The notes: a model not told the origin generated them from the sequence alone. DNA of 64,000 bases from Hippophae tibetana (GCA_037013495.1 CM072811.1:26600159-26664158); one strand, 5' to 3'. Shown: positions 44,901-55,989, counted from the first letter of the stretch. Program-made: numbers and translations.

Positions 44901-47786
44901 GGCATTGGCTTGGTATAGATGCAAGGTGTGTGGTGAAAAGGATGTCGATGGCTGATGATCTCTCGGGAAAACCAAGTGTGAGAGTTACACCATAAATTTC
45001 AACAAGTTTTTTTTTTCGACATGAGCCGTGTGAAATTCTTAGAATTGGTGATTAATTCTAAGTGGTTGTACTCTTTATGGTGGAGTATGATAATTCTCGG
45101 TGTAGAAAATTATGATTGTTGGAGTAGACAATGTTGTAGTGGTAACTATGTTTATTTTTAATCAAGGTGGAGATTGTTGTGATTGATTAAAAATAATATT
45201 AGGTTTGTTAGTCAAAATAGGAGGTGCTTAATTTAGAAGAAAATTCATGGAAGGTGGCTTACTATATTGTCAAAGATGAAAGTGCCTAACCTTGTTTAAA
45301 TAAAGAATAAGAAAATTAGTTAGCTTAATTTTGTTAAATGAATAAATGTTTGGCATATGAAATGAGACCTTGAAGGGTATAAATATGACTTCATTTTTTC
45401 ATTGTTAATCATGACAAAAATAGAGAAAAACTTATATGAGAAGTTTTTGAGTGAGAATTTTGTGGAAAAATTCTCTTGGGTTTATAATTGCTCTTGTCTT
45501 TTGGGTGTGTGAGAAAATTATTGAGAGTGATTGTAACAATCTTCCACATAGTGAATTTTTTCTCTGGTTGTCTTTTGACAACGAAAGTGATTTTTCTCCA
45601 ATTTGAATTCCACTATAATTCCCTATTTTTTGACTATTAAGATCAAAACAACATATTGAAATGGTCAATAAACTCCAAAGAGTTTTGTCTATTTGGTAAC
45701 ACATATTCAATACTTATATCTATGAGTTCATAATAGAGTTGTATACATACATGATCCTTACCTAATAGCCGTTTAGTAATTATTCAAGAACAATGTTGTA
45801 ATTGGATAGAAAATTGGAGCCATATAAACTTTTTATCCATTGATATAAAAGCCGTCTTTGGCTTTACTTCTTGACACCACACCTCTTGCTCACCCCATCC
45901 AATTAGATGCTTATATTTTAAGTCCGAAACTCCTGCATATGTTAAAACAAATATAGTTTTCAAACATTCTGTCAATAAAAAATAATTACATGCAAGATCA
46001 TTCTGGTTATAATGGTCTGAAAAGTAGCTTACAAATGAAAAATGATACCAAATAAACCATACAATAATGAAACTTGAGAAGAGAAGCTTCAAACTCACAA
46101 TAATATTCTTCTAAGATACCTGTAAAGTTTTATTACATAGCTCCAATATTAAAACAGATTCATCAACTTTATCATCGTCATCTTCAGCATCATTTTCCGC
46201 GCCTGAAATCTTCATATTTTCTCTACTTTGAAGAAATGGGTTTTTAATTTAATGGGAATCTGAGAGAGAAAGTAAGTGAAAGAAAAAAGGATGATGGGAT
46301 GAGAAAGTAATTGGAACAATTTTAATGATCAGCTAAGAAAAAGCTACTCATGTAAGAGCTCAAAGTCTTGCTCACTGTTCAGTCTCCGTGGGAGCTCTTT
46401 CTTATTTCTTTCTCTCTCTCGTCAGACAGTACTGTGTTCAATAACTGAATGGTTACCAAAATACATGCACCAACTCTTTTCAGAAGTAAAACATATGAAA
46501 ATTGAAAAATATGACGTTTAATAGAAAATGTATAACATTCAGAGCCGTGTTTAGATAATGTAGACACTACAAACATTTGAAGTTTCTATTAAAAAAAATA
46601 AAAATCTATGAAGTTAATTTCTATGTTAATTATGTAGTTATTTGGCTCCGGAATATGCATCAAGTGGAAAGTTGACAGAAAAATCTGATGTTTTCTCATT
46701 TGGGATCATGCTCTTGGAAATAATAACTGGGAGACAACCTGTAGATCATACTATGAATGCAGATGATAGTTTAGTCGATTGGGTATGAAAATTTATCTTT
46801 TAAAATCAAAATATCATGTGATATCCCTTTACTTTCATCACTAATCCAATTATACAACACTAAATGAAAATATGAGGGATATACATATCTACTACACAGG
46901 CTCGACCACTCTTGACTAGTGCAATAGAGGATGGCATTTATGATTCCATAATTGATCCGCGACTAGAGAATAATTTCAATCCTGTAGAAATGGCTCGCAT
47001 GATTGCCAGTGCTGCTGCCTGTATTCGTCATTCTGCAAGAAAACGTCCTAGGATGAGTCAGGTACAGAGCCATTATTTAATTTTCTCTGGGCTGCTTTTC
47101 ATAAATAATATATATATATTTTGAGATTGCTTTTGTTTCTAACTCCGCTCAACAAATTTTAATTTAATATAATGCTATAAATAGTGGACTTCAAAGGTCT
47201 ATATAATCTCTCATTCTCTCATATGTGCAGAAAAGTGCGAAAATAATACTCTTCTTGCATTACATATGATGATATGAACTTGGAGTTTTGAGTATGTTTA
47301 TGCTTTTAAGATCATGTAAAAAAAGGCTAAAAAGAAAATGGAAATAAATTTAATAGAAATGTTTTAGGGCTCAAAAAGCACATTTTATGATAAGTATAAA
47401 TATGTGCATCACCCTAAAACAATTTATTCTAAAATCATTTTTTTTTATTGAAATAACCCGACTCAATATTTTTTTCCCTAATTATAGAGCCATTGATGTT
47501 CCTTTGAAAAATGAACTTTTTTGGGGATTAGATGAATTATGAAATCATAATCCATGGTTTTTGAACTTATTTGAAACAGGTAGTACGAGCCTTAGATGGA
47601 GATGCATCTCTTGATGACTTAAATGAGGGGGTGAAACCAGGTCATAGCTCTCTTTACAACTCAAGTGCAGACTATGATGCAAATGCATACAATGCTGACA
47701 TGATAAAATTTAGAAAAATAGCTCTGTCTAGTCATGAATTTTTGACTGGTGAACACGGAACTGGGTCGAGCAATGACTCCCAATAA
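38951..47786 (+). CDS. Proline-rich extensin-like receptor kinase (PERK), 8 exons, 613 aa
   Basis: Exons: 38951-39515, 41656-42192, 42306-42383, 42941-43011, 43100-43176, 46638-46782, 46900-47061 and 47580-47786. All introns are GT-AG and the joined length is 1842 bases with no stop. Residues 1-144 are a Pro/Ser-rich, extensin-like outer domain without a signal peptide, as in PERKs. Residues 145-167 form one membrane helix, then RRKRK. After a Pro-rich linker comes [13 protein letters not shown] and a Ser/Thr kinase: glycine loop GQGGFGYV (288-295), ATP-binding K309, catalytic HRD (400-402), DFG (420-422) and APE-type LAPEY (445-449). The kinase looks catalytically complete. PERKs sit in the plasma membrane and are thought to sense the cell wall. 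Relative to typical PERKs, several residues are missing where exon 3 starts (LHVTNLDW). Intron 5 (3461 bp) holds a retroelement in sense orientation. Confidence 0.9.
40408..40512. repeat. Imperfect inverted repeat in PERK intron 1
   Basis: taaggcctaaacaaaggga at about 40408-40427 pairs with tccctttgtttacgcctaa at about 40492-40511, with further weaker pairing inward (cttgaacgacactttt against aaatgtcatgcaaat). The DNA could fold into a hairpin. It resembles a small foldback element. Confidence 0.55.
40510..41235. mobile_element. Possible MITE in PERK intron 1 with an internal 36-bp minisatellite
   Basis: The left end ggggttgtttggtaccc (about 40511) and the right end ggttactaaacacca (about 41216-41230) are imperfect inverted repeats. 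Inside, 41020-41128 is a 36-bp unit (aaatgagatgaaatgagttg and agatgatatttaaaat) repeated almost three times. No target duplication was identified, so the ends are tentative. Confidence 0.35.
42568..42715. repeat. Dispersed ~145-bp repeat, copy 2, in PERK intron 3
   Basis: Diverged partner of 31842-31985: tgtggtatg, tttatgtgtcatcaatacgcaataaacacataggtaaaagt, gaaaaattg and ccatgtgttttacaactattgg in the same order. Confidence 0.6.
43410..43966 (+). repeat. Left LTR of the intronic gag-only element
   Basis: Starts TGTTGTGATTGATTAAAA and ends at CCTAACA, two bases before the primer-binding site. It contains a promoter-like ggctataaatatgact near 43611. Confidence 0.75.
43969..43981 (+). promoter_or_regulatory. 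Primer-binding site (tRNA-iMet) of the gag-only element
   Basis: TGGTATCAGAGCC, matching the 3' end of initiator tRNA-Met. Confidence 0.85.
44004..44804 (+). pseudogene. Copia-type gag of the intronic element, broken
   Basis: The ATG at 44004 begins a Gag with [17 protein letters not shown] and [21 protein letters not shown] at 44341-44343 ends the frame, and in-frame coding resumes ([38 protein letters not shown]). A second TAG at 44672-44674 follows KKKIVC. After it comes a zinc knuckle whose last cysteine is tyrosine ([12 protein letters not shown]), and the coding ends at TGA 44802-44804. This is about 265 codons altogether, close to a complete Gag with two nonsense mutations and one lost zinc ligand. 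Confidence 0.85.
45175..45640 (+). repeat. Right LTR of the intronic gag-only element, 3'-truncated
   Basis: Begins with the same TGTTGTGATTGATTAAAA word as the left LTR and stays alignable to about 45625 (ccactataattcc), then passes into unrelated intron sequence. Roughly the last 110 bp of the LTR are absent. Confidence 0.75.
45784..46215 (-). pseudogene. Small antisense gene-like fragment inside PERK intron 5
   Basis: On the minus strand an ATG at 46213-46215 begins 32 codons ([20 protein letters not shown], then [12 protein letters not shown]) ending at CAG|GTATCT, a fair donor. After an acceptor-like catatgcag at 45933-45936, a balanced stretch reads [19 protein letters not shown], then [17 protein letters not shown], and stops at 45784. 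The codon content is unlike the AT-rich neighbourhood. Direct joining of the two parts is out of phase, so another exon, a different splice site or a mutation is needed. The family is not recognised. It may be a captured or decayed host gene. Confidence 0.3.
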
Positions 47787-47899
47787 ATGTTCAATCCAAC
47801 AGCAAGTCAAAGGCAACCCTTTTGAGCAAATCTTTGAGGATACCAATTGCAACTATTTTTTGGTAGCATTTTAGTAATCAACTACTTTGAAAAATGAAC

Positions 47900-49240
47900 A
47901 CTCCTAGTGCTAATTATTTATTCTTTTTGTTTATTTTGATTTGGGTTTGAGATTTGAACATATGGCTACCATTTACATATGAGAATAAGTGGTTAAATAT
48001 TTCCATATTTCAATTTTAGTTGCATTTTTCTGTACTTAGTAAAAGGGATTTGTTGTTTATTGTTGAGAAAGTAACTCAAAAGTCACATTAAGAAAAGATT
48101 TTTTAGAAAGTTGAAGATTAAAAGTCATATGGATTAATGAGTTTTGATGTTTTTGAAAGATGAAGTGAAAATGTGTAAGTTGGTGTAATAATTTTATGGT
48201 ATACCAAGAGATGTGTATGTTACTTTGCACTAATTACATCTCTCCTCATTTGTGATTAAGTAGTTTACCTTAACTACTATGACGGGATGATAAAGGACAT
48301 GGCAGTTAAGTATAATCCTTGTCCAAGGTAGTCTCCAGCCGCTTATATATAATGTCGGTCATATCTGAAGTTTTTTTAGAGAGCACAATATGTATTTAGG
48401 TAAAATTACGCTGTTTGTATTGTGAGAGTTTTTTTTATTTGATTTTTTTATGAGTATCCAAATCACAGAGAACACAGAGAACACAGAGAACACAGAGAAC
48501 AATATAGGTACTTTTGGGTTCTTTCTTTTGTGTCTGAGATCTTTGGATGTTAAAATCTTAATATTATTCTTGTAATACATGTTGTATTGGATATTGGGTT
48601 AAGATTCTTGTATTAAAAGGCATGAAAGTTTGTGTTATGGATCTAATTAATCTAAAAAAAGTTAAATATATAATTTTGTTAATTTTGATTAATTAAAAAT
48701 TAGTGTAAATAATGTGTAAATAATAGAATGTAAAAATAAAAATAAATATGACACGTGATAATTTAGGTGAATTCAACATAGGTCACAACGATGATCTAAG
48801 AGAAAAATTATCAATACACTAAACTATTTAAATATCTATTATGAAAATCAATTTGATTACAAAGCCAAGTCTTAAATTATTCTTTACATATAAAAAATCT
48901 CAAATTTATCTACTCATGATCCTTTGTTTTTTCACAATCTCTACAAGATAGGCGTATGTATCTGGACTAATGTTTCGATATCTCGAATCACATGAGTAAT
49001 CAAACTCGTTCAATAAGTACATAAAAAGTTAGCATAAATAGCATAAGTACAAAGTGTGTCCTATAGTTGATTCAATAATGAAAAATCATAGCTAGAAAAT
49101 TCAAGAATAAATCAGTTAAATTAAATCATATGGTAAATCTTATCATGAAAGTTGAAATCACAATATCATTAAACAAATAGACTTATTAATCAATCTGGTA
49201 TAACAATAATTTGACTATAGTACACAATTAGATTTTAAGT
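47900..49240. other. AT-rich DNA downstream of PERK with a 9-bp repeat
   Basis: No gene was recognised. cacagagaa is repeated four times head to tail at 48464-48499. The 73-codon minus frame across it is a repeat artefact. Confidence 0.5.
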
Positions 49241-50140
49241 TAAAACCTTATACGTTTGATCAATCTAATCTAGGCTCAATCGATCAAATCAATAAAGTCA
49301 ATCGATCGAAACATTTTTCGGTCGATCTAGCAATGATTAAAAACAACTCGAGACCAGGTAGATTGAACATGATCGATCCTCAATCGATCCAACCTCTCGA
49401 TCTATCTATCCTTATTTATAAACCAACCCAAAAGGACATAGATTGTACATGATTGATCCTCGATTAATATACCATTTTAATCAATCTACATTCCACTTGA
49501 TTGATTAATCAGTACATAGACCAAAAGTTCCTAAGTGTATAATATGAATTCTAATGTGTTTAAGTAAGGAGTGTATACTTGAAACACATTAACATGAAGC
49601 TCAGAAGTTTCTTTGGCTCAAATAGCAAACATGAAAACATGCCTAGAAATTAGTTTACACTCAAACATTTTATTCATGAATATTGTCAACACTCATATAC
49701 CTTACAATCTCTCATTTGGCATATTCGTGTGATAAAATCTCTCATTACATAACTATCACAATAAATTTAAATTTAACTAATTTATATAGTGGTACTATCC
49801 TATGATCTAGGGAAACCATATTCGCTTCAATCTTGACAGCTTATATGTATACTAAAAAAATGAAAAATAGGCACACAACGTTTCTTGAAAAACTCATTAT
49901 TTATTAGTTCAGTATACACAATAATAGTAAAACTAAATCAATGAGTAGTAATAGTTAGAACATTTAAACATTAAATTTTTTCCTCCCACGTGACATATCA
50001 ATAGTGGATTAATTCGTGACTTTGGGCATGGATTAAACTAGTTTGTCCAACCACGTAAAATTTCTTATGTCTTATTTTCTTGTTGATTTTTCATTTTTAA
50101 TGCATTTGGTTACTTTTATCCTTATATTGTGCTTAACAAA

Positions 50141-50152
50141 TGGTATCAAAGC
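50141..50152 (+). promoter_or_regulatory. Primer-binding site of the gag-protease copia
   Basis: TGGTATCAAAGC, one base off the tRNA-iMet complement TGGTATCAGAGC, right after the left LTR. Confidence 0.65.
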
Positions 50153-50360
50153 TAATGGTTAAGAAGACCTAGTTTACGAAAGATATGGTAACAACAAGAA
50201 CGTTTGAGATTCGAAATGGAAACATAAGAGATATATGGGTTTAGAAAAGGCTTCTTAAGGTTCACTCAACATGGTGAGTAAGCAATTATATACTTTGAAA
50301 ATGGATGAAGGTGGTGATGCTAAAATCCATGTGAATATATTCAGACAATGTATTTCTAAA

Positions 50361-50368
50361 TTGTTACG
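50361..50368. repeat. Left target-site duplication of hAT copy 2
   Basis: ttgttacg; the right partner at 54293-54300 is ttactacg (6 of 8 matches). Removing the element and one copy rejoins a copia gag reading SKLLRIDEK. Confidence 0.65.
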
Positions 50369-51142
50369 TAAGGGTGTTCATTGGATCGAAACTGTTGATT
50401 TTATACTCATCTGATCCGATCCGACCATCCGATCGAATTGAAACATCCTAAAACGCAATTGATCATATCACCTTTCAAATACGATACAATCTAATATGTA
50501 ACCTATTTGGATTACATCCGATCAATTTGACCAATAAAACTTAATTAATTGTATTTTTGGTATTTTTGAATAAAAAAATTAAATTTTCACATAAATCATA
50601 AGATAAAATTATTTGAGTTAAAAGAAACCTTAAAAAACTAAATAAAAATGTTCAAACCTATACAAAACAAAAATAATACAATACATCAATAATGATTACA
50701 ATAGTCATTTTAATAAATTTAACAATTCATTCAAATAATAAACAAAAAGATAGTTCACATTAATCTAAACCTAAATTAAGTTGATCATTTGATCATTTCA
50801 CTCTTTAACATCCATCAACCATCTTGAAAATAATATTGTCTTGAATCTTGAGAGCAATTGCAAAAAACTTCAGTGTGTCATCACCTATTAGCCATAATTT
50901 AAAAAATATTAGTAAATTAATAACTAAATGTATATAAAATAATATATGAAATAAAATAATAATATATCATACTCAATCAAGTGTTATATCCTTAATACCT
51001 CCTAACATATCTACAAAATAGAAGATAATGTAGAAAATGAAAACATAAATCATAAGAGAATAATGTCAATTAATAATGAAAATTAAAATAATATTACATG
51101 TTTCAATTGCTTCAATATCATCAAGGGACTCACAAATGTTAA

Positions 51143-53091
51143 TTATTGGTGACGATCGAATCCAGTTCTGATTACAAATAAGTATTTGAACAGTTTTTTG
51201 GGACAATGAGCTTCTAAAAGAATCAATAACTCTCCCCCAATAGAAAATGTAGACTTAGAAGCTACAATTGATATAGGCATAGCTAAAACATCTTTGAAAA
51301 TCTTGGAAAGAATCTTGTATCTAGATGCTTTCACCTTCCACCAACCTAAAAGATTAAAAGACTCATCATCCATATCATCACATGTCTCACCCAAATATTT
51401 ATCTACTTCAGTTTGGTTGTCTGTCTTTTTTGCATCTTTGACACACTTTTTATAACGATCCATCCACAGTGTAAATGAATCAATGTTACAACTATCCACC
51501 TCTTCTGTGTCTACAGGTTGTAAGCATGTAGCTTGGATATTTGCAAAATACAAAACTAAATACTGATCAAACGTATTATTCAAAGTTTGTTTAAATTTTT
51601 TCATCATATGACCAACCATAATATCATTTTCATCACATAAAAGATCCAAACAAATTTCCAAACCTTGTTCCTTACGTCTTGGATCAAACAAAGTTGCAAT
51701 AAATAAATAAATCATTCATCTTATCTACACCTCCCCAATATTTATTGAACTTTGTTTTCATTTCTTTTGTCATTTTGCTTAACAAAAAATTTGTATTTTC
51801 ACACCAAAAACTCAATTGGTCGTGTATGAAGAAAATTTGATCCAAAAATAAATTTAAAGTAACATATACAAAACCAAAAAACCTCAATGTTGCATAAAAT
51901 AATTTCAAAAACCTCACAAATACGTGAGTATTAGACCAATCAAACATATCAAGAGTTTTGCAACTATCATTTCCAATGTTGAACTCTTGTTTAAATATCA
52001 CATCATCTTCTTCTAAATGCTCAAAAGCCTTCTGAAATCTTATTGTGGCTTCTAACATTAAATAGGTGGAATTTCACCTTGTTACTACATCCAAACATAA
52101 AAGTTTATTAGTATCAATTTTTTCTTGCTTCGCACAATCCTTAAATCATGTTCTTTAGACACAGAATATGAGTAAATTTATTAAATCATGTTCTTTTCAC
52201 AACTTCTCTTATCTTACTTATGCTTGAATCATATTATTTCAAGCCCTCTCTCACAACCAAATTTAGAATATGAGTTTCACACCTTATATGCATATTTTGA
52301 CCATCTAGTATTACATTACCCCAATTTTTCACTTTTTTACGCAAGTAAGAAACTAATGTATTATTTGAGCTAGCATTATCCACAGTAATAGTAAATATCT
52401 TATCAATTCCTTAATCTAACAAGCATTACTCAATTTCTTTCTCAAGGATATCACATTTATGGCTAGGAACTACACAAAAATTTAAGATTCTTTTTTTGAG
52501 TTTCCAATTATCATCGATGAAGTAAGCAATGAGACACATATAATTCAAATTTTGAGCAGAAGTCCATGTGTCAGTGGTTAAACAAACTCTTTGAAATGAC
52601 TTAGAGAAAAATTCTTTCAATTTATACTTTTCCTTTAAGAAAAGACTCAAGCAATCTCGTGCAACAGTGATACGAGAAGCAACTTTGAACCTTGGTTCCA
52701 AAACTCTACTATACTTTTTAAATCCTTCATTCTCAACCTGACTAAATGGTAATTCATCAACTATAATCATTTCTTTAAATGCAAGCCTACAAGCCTCAAT
52801 ACTAAATATGTGTGCAACAAGTACACCTTCTTTATTGTTTGTGACATTTTCAAAAGCTAAAGTCTTTTGCTTTTTCTCATATCTAGCAGGAAATAATTTA
52901 CATTGCATAGCAATATGAGCATCTAAGTTTGATGAATCAGACTTGTTGGATACATGCATATACTCCCTTGAAAAATATTTACATCTCGTCTTGCGATCTA
53001 AGCCTTCACCCACTATATCAAAATGTTTCCAGGCAGAAGAGGGAGATTTAGAAGACTTTCGCTTACCTTTTCCATCATAGATAAAATACAT
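51143..53091 (-). pseudogene. hAT transposase, copy 2, broken
   Basis: The longest open piece (52426-53091, 221 codons) covers the BED zinc finger (SAWKHFDIVGEGLDRKTRCKYF, SNLDAHIAMQC) and the start of the catalytic core (VCLTTDTWTSAQNLNYMCLIAYF), ending at CDILEKEIE. Sequence from 52130 to 52425 is decayed and includes a filler duplication. The core continues at 51684-52058 (FKQEFNIGNDSCKTLDMFDWSN, NKYWGGVDKMND) and the hATC end at 51143-51715 (ATLFDPRRKEQGL, LLGWWKVKASRYKILSK, MPISIVASKSTF). The usual glutamate of the ASESAF motif is changed to lysine here. Its lesions differ from those of copy 1. Confidence 0.85.
52141..52196. repeat. Filler duplication in hAT copy 2
   Basis: ttaaatcatgttcttt occurs at 52141-52156 and again at 52181-52196. 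The segment replaces about 40 bases that are present in copy 1 near 17240-17280, as expected from a patched double-strand break. Confidence 0.6.
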
Positions 53092-54292
53092 GTTTTATGA
53101 GAGAAATAAATGAAAATTTTATTTTACTTCTGAATTGTAGGACATAACTATTAAATGTCAGTTATAAAGATAAATAAATCTAACATTAAACAAAACAGAA
53201 ATGAGGATAAAAATTGTTAATCAAATAACAATTCAATTATTGTTCTTGAATAAACTGATCTAGTACTATACACTTATGTATACCCAAAATGGAAATTAAT
53301 TACAAGTTTTAGAAAGAAACTAGTCAAGGTGTTTGTCCAAAAAAGAAAAAAGAAAAACAATTGTTAACAACCAAAAGAACTGGGTCGAAACGACCTCTTT
53401 CTTGAAATGCTTGGCTTCAATTCACCAATTGTAACAACCCCCATCTCTCCCTAAAACCTTACAACTTGAATCTCAGCCTACAACTTCTACTAAAATCTAT
53501 ACAACACTAGAACCTACTGACCAAGTACCAACATATCAATACTTAATAGATAAGAAAGAGCAGACTAATGTCAATCTCAATGTTAGCGGCAAACTTCATA
53601 CTAGTATAACATAGTAAACAGAACAAACTTTCCATACATCATAAAATTAAATTATCAGAATGTGAACCCTCCAGCCAAAAAAATATAGCTTAGATAGAAG
53701 CAGATTTTCAAAATGTAAAGAAGCAAATTTGCAGCCAAAGTAATACAATTTCCCATATCTCATAGAAGAACAAAATAAATAATGAAAAGCAAAAATAGAT
53801 CCAGATATTACACATGGAACAAGAGTCATAACTCACAGGGAACCAAATTGGTATAGAATGGAGAAGGGAGAACTGAGAGAGAATTGGTGATGGCGACACA
53901 CGCAGTGGCAGAGAGCAAAGGGAAAAGTGGCAGAAGGGAGGAGACTAGAAAGCAATAAGCCAGAGATAATTCAGAATACTTAGTAGTTGCGCGACGAAAA
54001 CGAAAAACCTAATATATATATATATATATATATTATTTAATAAATATATATTATTTATATTTATATATTTAATTCAATAAATATTATATATATATATATT
54101 AAATAAATATAATTAATTTCGGTGGGATCGAATGAGATTAGATGAATCGTAGTGAAATATGTCATCCGATTCGAACTTAACGGATGGAAATATTTTCCAT
54201 CTGATCTGATCCGATGATCGGATCGAAACCGTCAAAAAATTAATAGATCGGATCTGATTAATCAGATGATCAGATTTTTTTGCACACTCTTA

Positions 54293-54300
54293 TTACTACG
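54293..54300. repeat. Right target-site duplication of hAT copy 2
   Basis: ttactacg, partner of 50361-50368. Confidence 0.65.
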
Positions 54301-54764
54301 TATTGATGAGAAGATATAATAAGATCAAGTAATGATTTTGTTGTCTTATCTACCCTAGTCGTATGATTTATTGGTATCTTCACTTGTTAAGGGGAAGAAA
54401 ACATTGATATTAAATGAGGTGTTAGTGACTCTCTTAGAAACAAGTAGTAAGAATCATTTATCTAGTAGTCTATATAGATATTTCCTTGTTATAAATGATG
54501 ATTCAAGAGAAATTAAGCACGGATGATAGAATAAGTAGATCTAGTAAGAAATATATAAGTAGAGGTGAAAATTGATTCAACACTTGTACAAGATGTGACA
54601 TTAAGTGTTTCTATTATCACTAGAAAGGGAATACTAAAAGGTATTGCAAAGAAATGTTGAAGCCTATGAGAGACATGATGAGAAGAAAAGACAACGTAAT
54701 AAATAGGAAAAGGTGATTGGGATTTGTGATAATAAGAATGATGTAATTTGTGTGACAACTGGTT

Positions 54765-54950
54765 ATGGTTTCACAAGATGATTGGATTTTGGACTCTGCT
54801 TGCTTATTTCACATGTGCGCAAATAATGAGTTATTTGATAGATACAAACCTTGTAATGTTGGTGATGTTATGATGGCTAATGATTCAAGGAACAAGCTCA
54901 TTGGTATAGATACCATGAAGGTGATGATTGAAGCCATAATTCTAGATTAA
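54765..54950 (+). pseudogene. Copia protease remnant
   Basis: The frame contains DDWILDSACLFHMCANNELF, the copia protease active-site region, with the usual DSGA/C changed to DSAC (glycine lost). It then reads VMMANDSRNKLIGID before ending at TAA. It belongs to the 49260-55350 element, and nothing of integrase follows. Confidence 0.75.
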
Positions 54951-55352
54951 ATTCCAATTATAATTTTTTCCATTAAACAATTCATAGTATGGTTAAAGTT
55001 GAGACCATGTTCGCTCGATTGATCGAGTCAAAAAGTCGATTAATTTAACCAATCCTTGATCGAACTAAGGTATTCAAAATAATCATGAGATAGATAGATC
55101 GATTTTCAATCAATTTACTCACCTTGATCGATTTAGACATGTCTCGATAAATCAAGTAACCTCAATACAAAATGTTTCTATATGTCTAATATAGAATCTA
55201 ACGTGTATAAGAATATAGATATACTTGAGATATATTTACTTGGAGCTCGATAGTTTATTCAACTTGAAAAGTATTATTGAAAGAGTCACCTAGAAACTAA
55301 ATTACATTTAAATATTTTGTTCATAAATATCGTCAATACTCATAAACCTTAT

Positions 55353-55626
55353 ACATAACTTATTATGGAAGCTTTATTTTCATACCTAATTTTTTTCCCT
55401 TTTAGAATAACAATAAATTATATCTTTATATTATTTATTATTGTTTTATTTTTTGTTCTATATCACACAAATATGTAGCAAGCCACTTACACATAACTTA
55501 TTATGCAAGCTTGATTTTCATAACTAATTTCTTTTTCTCTTTTAGAATAACAATAAATTATATTTTTATATTATTTATTATTGTTTTATTTTTTGTTCTA
55601 TATCACACAAATATGTAGCAAGCCAC
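55353..55626. repeat. 138-bp tandem duplication, two copies
   Basis: Copies at 55353-55490 and about 55491-55626 both run from acataacttattatg to acaaatatgtagcaagccac and differ at only a few positions. The first copy adjoins the truncated right LTR. Confidence 0.9.
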
Positions 55627-55989
55627 CACACACCCCACATGAACGAAAAGAAATAGAATTTTGACCTATTCTGAAAACCTAGGCCTATAAGTTTCACACA
55701 CATCTACATAGGTTAGTCTAGTTAGCCCTATTTAAACTAATGAATTCATCCCTTTATTTTGTATCTCTGTTGACTACATATGTATAGTTTATACATAAAG
55801 AGGATTCATACAGTATATCAATTAAAGTCTATAATCAAGCTATACAAAATACCTAAAATAGGAAATAAAAGATAACAATCAGCAAAGCTAATTACTGCAT
55901 AATTCACAGCTAATTGCAACATAATTCAGTACTCTTTCCTAAGTTGGTGCATAGATATCACACATGCCTAGCTTGTCTAAAAACTTTAA

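Larger units (their letters stand above)
43410..45640 (+). mobile_element. Gag-only LTR retroelement (TR-GAG-like) in PERK intron 5
   Basis: The left LTR is about 43410-43966, from TGTTGTGATTG to CCTAACA. It is followed by a primer-binding site TGGTATCAGAGCC (43969-43981), a single decayed gag and a purine-rich aaggtggagat just before the right LTR (45175 on). The right LTR matches the left for about 440 bp and then breaks off near 45640, apparently by deletion. There is no protease, integrase or RT, and the internal part (about 1.2 kb) is too short for them. Gag-only terminal-repeat elements are known in plants and must move with enzymes from relatives. It lies in the same direction as the host gene. 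Confidence 0.8.
50369..54292 (-). mobile_element. hAT-family DNA transposon, copy 2 (3.9 kb), inverted, non-functional
   Basis: The left end is TAAGGGTGTTCATTGGATCG. The right end, read inward, is TAAGAGTGTGCAAAAAAATC. These match the two ends of copy 1 in reverse order. Subterminal GGATCGGAT/ATCCGATC words are dense at 50400-50520 and 54120-54280. The element carries a decayed transposase on the minus strand, an (AT)n run near 54010-54030, and about 0.7 kb less sequence than copy 1. Confidence 0.85.
49260..55350 (+). mobile_element. Decayed copia element (gag and protease only) split by hAT copy 2
   Basis: The left LTR (about 49260-50139) and the 3' LTR piece (about 55005-55350) share ordered words: cgatcgat-rich start, cctaagtgtataat/ctaatatagaat, tatacttga, aacttg/acatgaagctc, cctagaaattag/aaacta, ttttgttcat, atatcgtcaatactcata. 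The primer-binding site TGGTATCAAAGC is at 50141-50152. A Gag core starts near 50190 and is cut at 50368 by a hAT element. It resumes at 54293-54500 (IDEKI, then ILLSYLP and SYDLLVS words), followed by a zinc-knuckle remnant near 54600 and a protease remnant. Integrase, RT and RNase H are absent, and the typical MVKVET word precedes the right LTR, so pol was lost as a block. Confidence 0.75.

Noticed and set aside
48359..48580. 73-codon minus frame with a repeated FSV motif
   Set aside because: The motif is only the 9-bp cacagagaa microsatellite read in frame.
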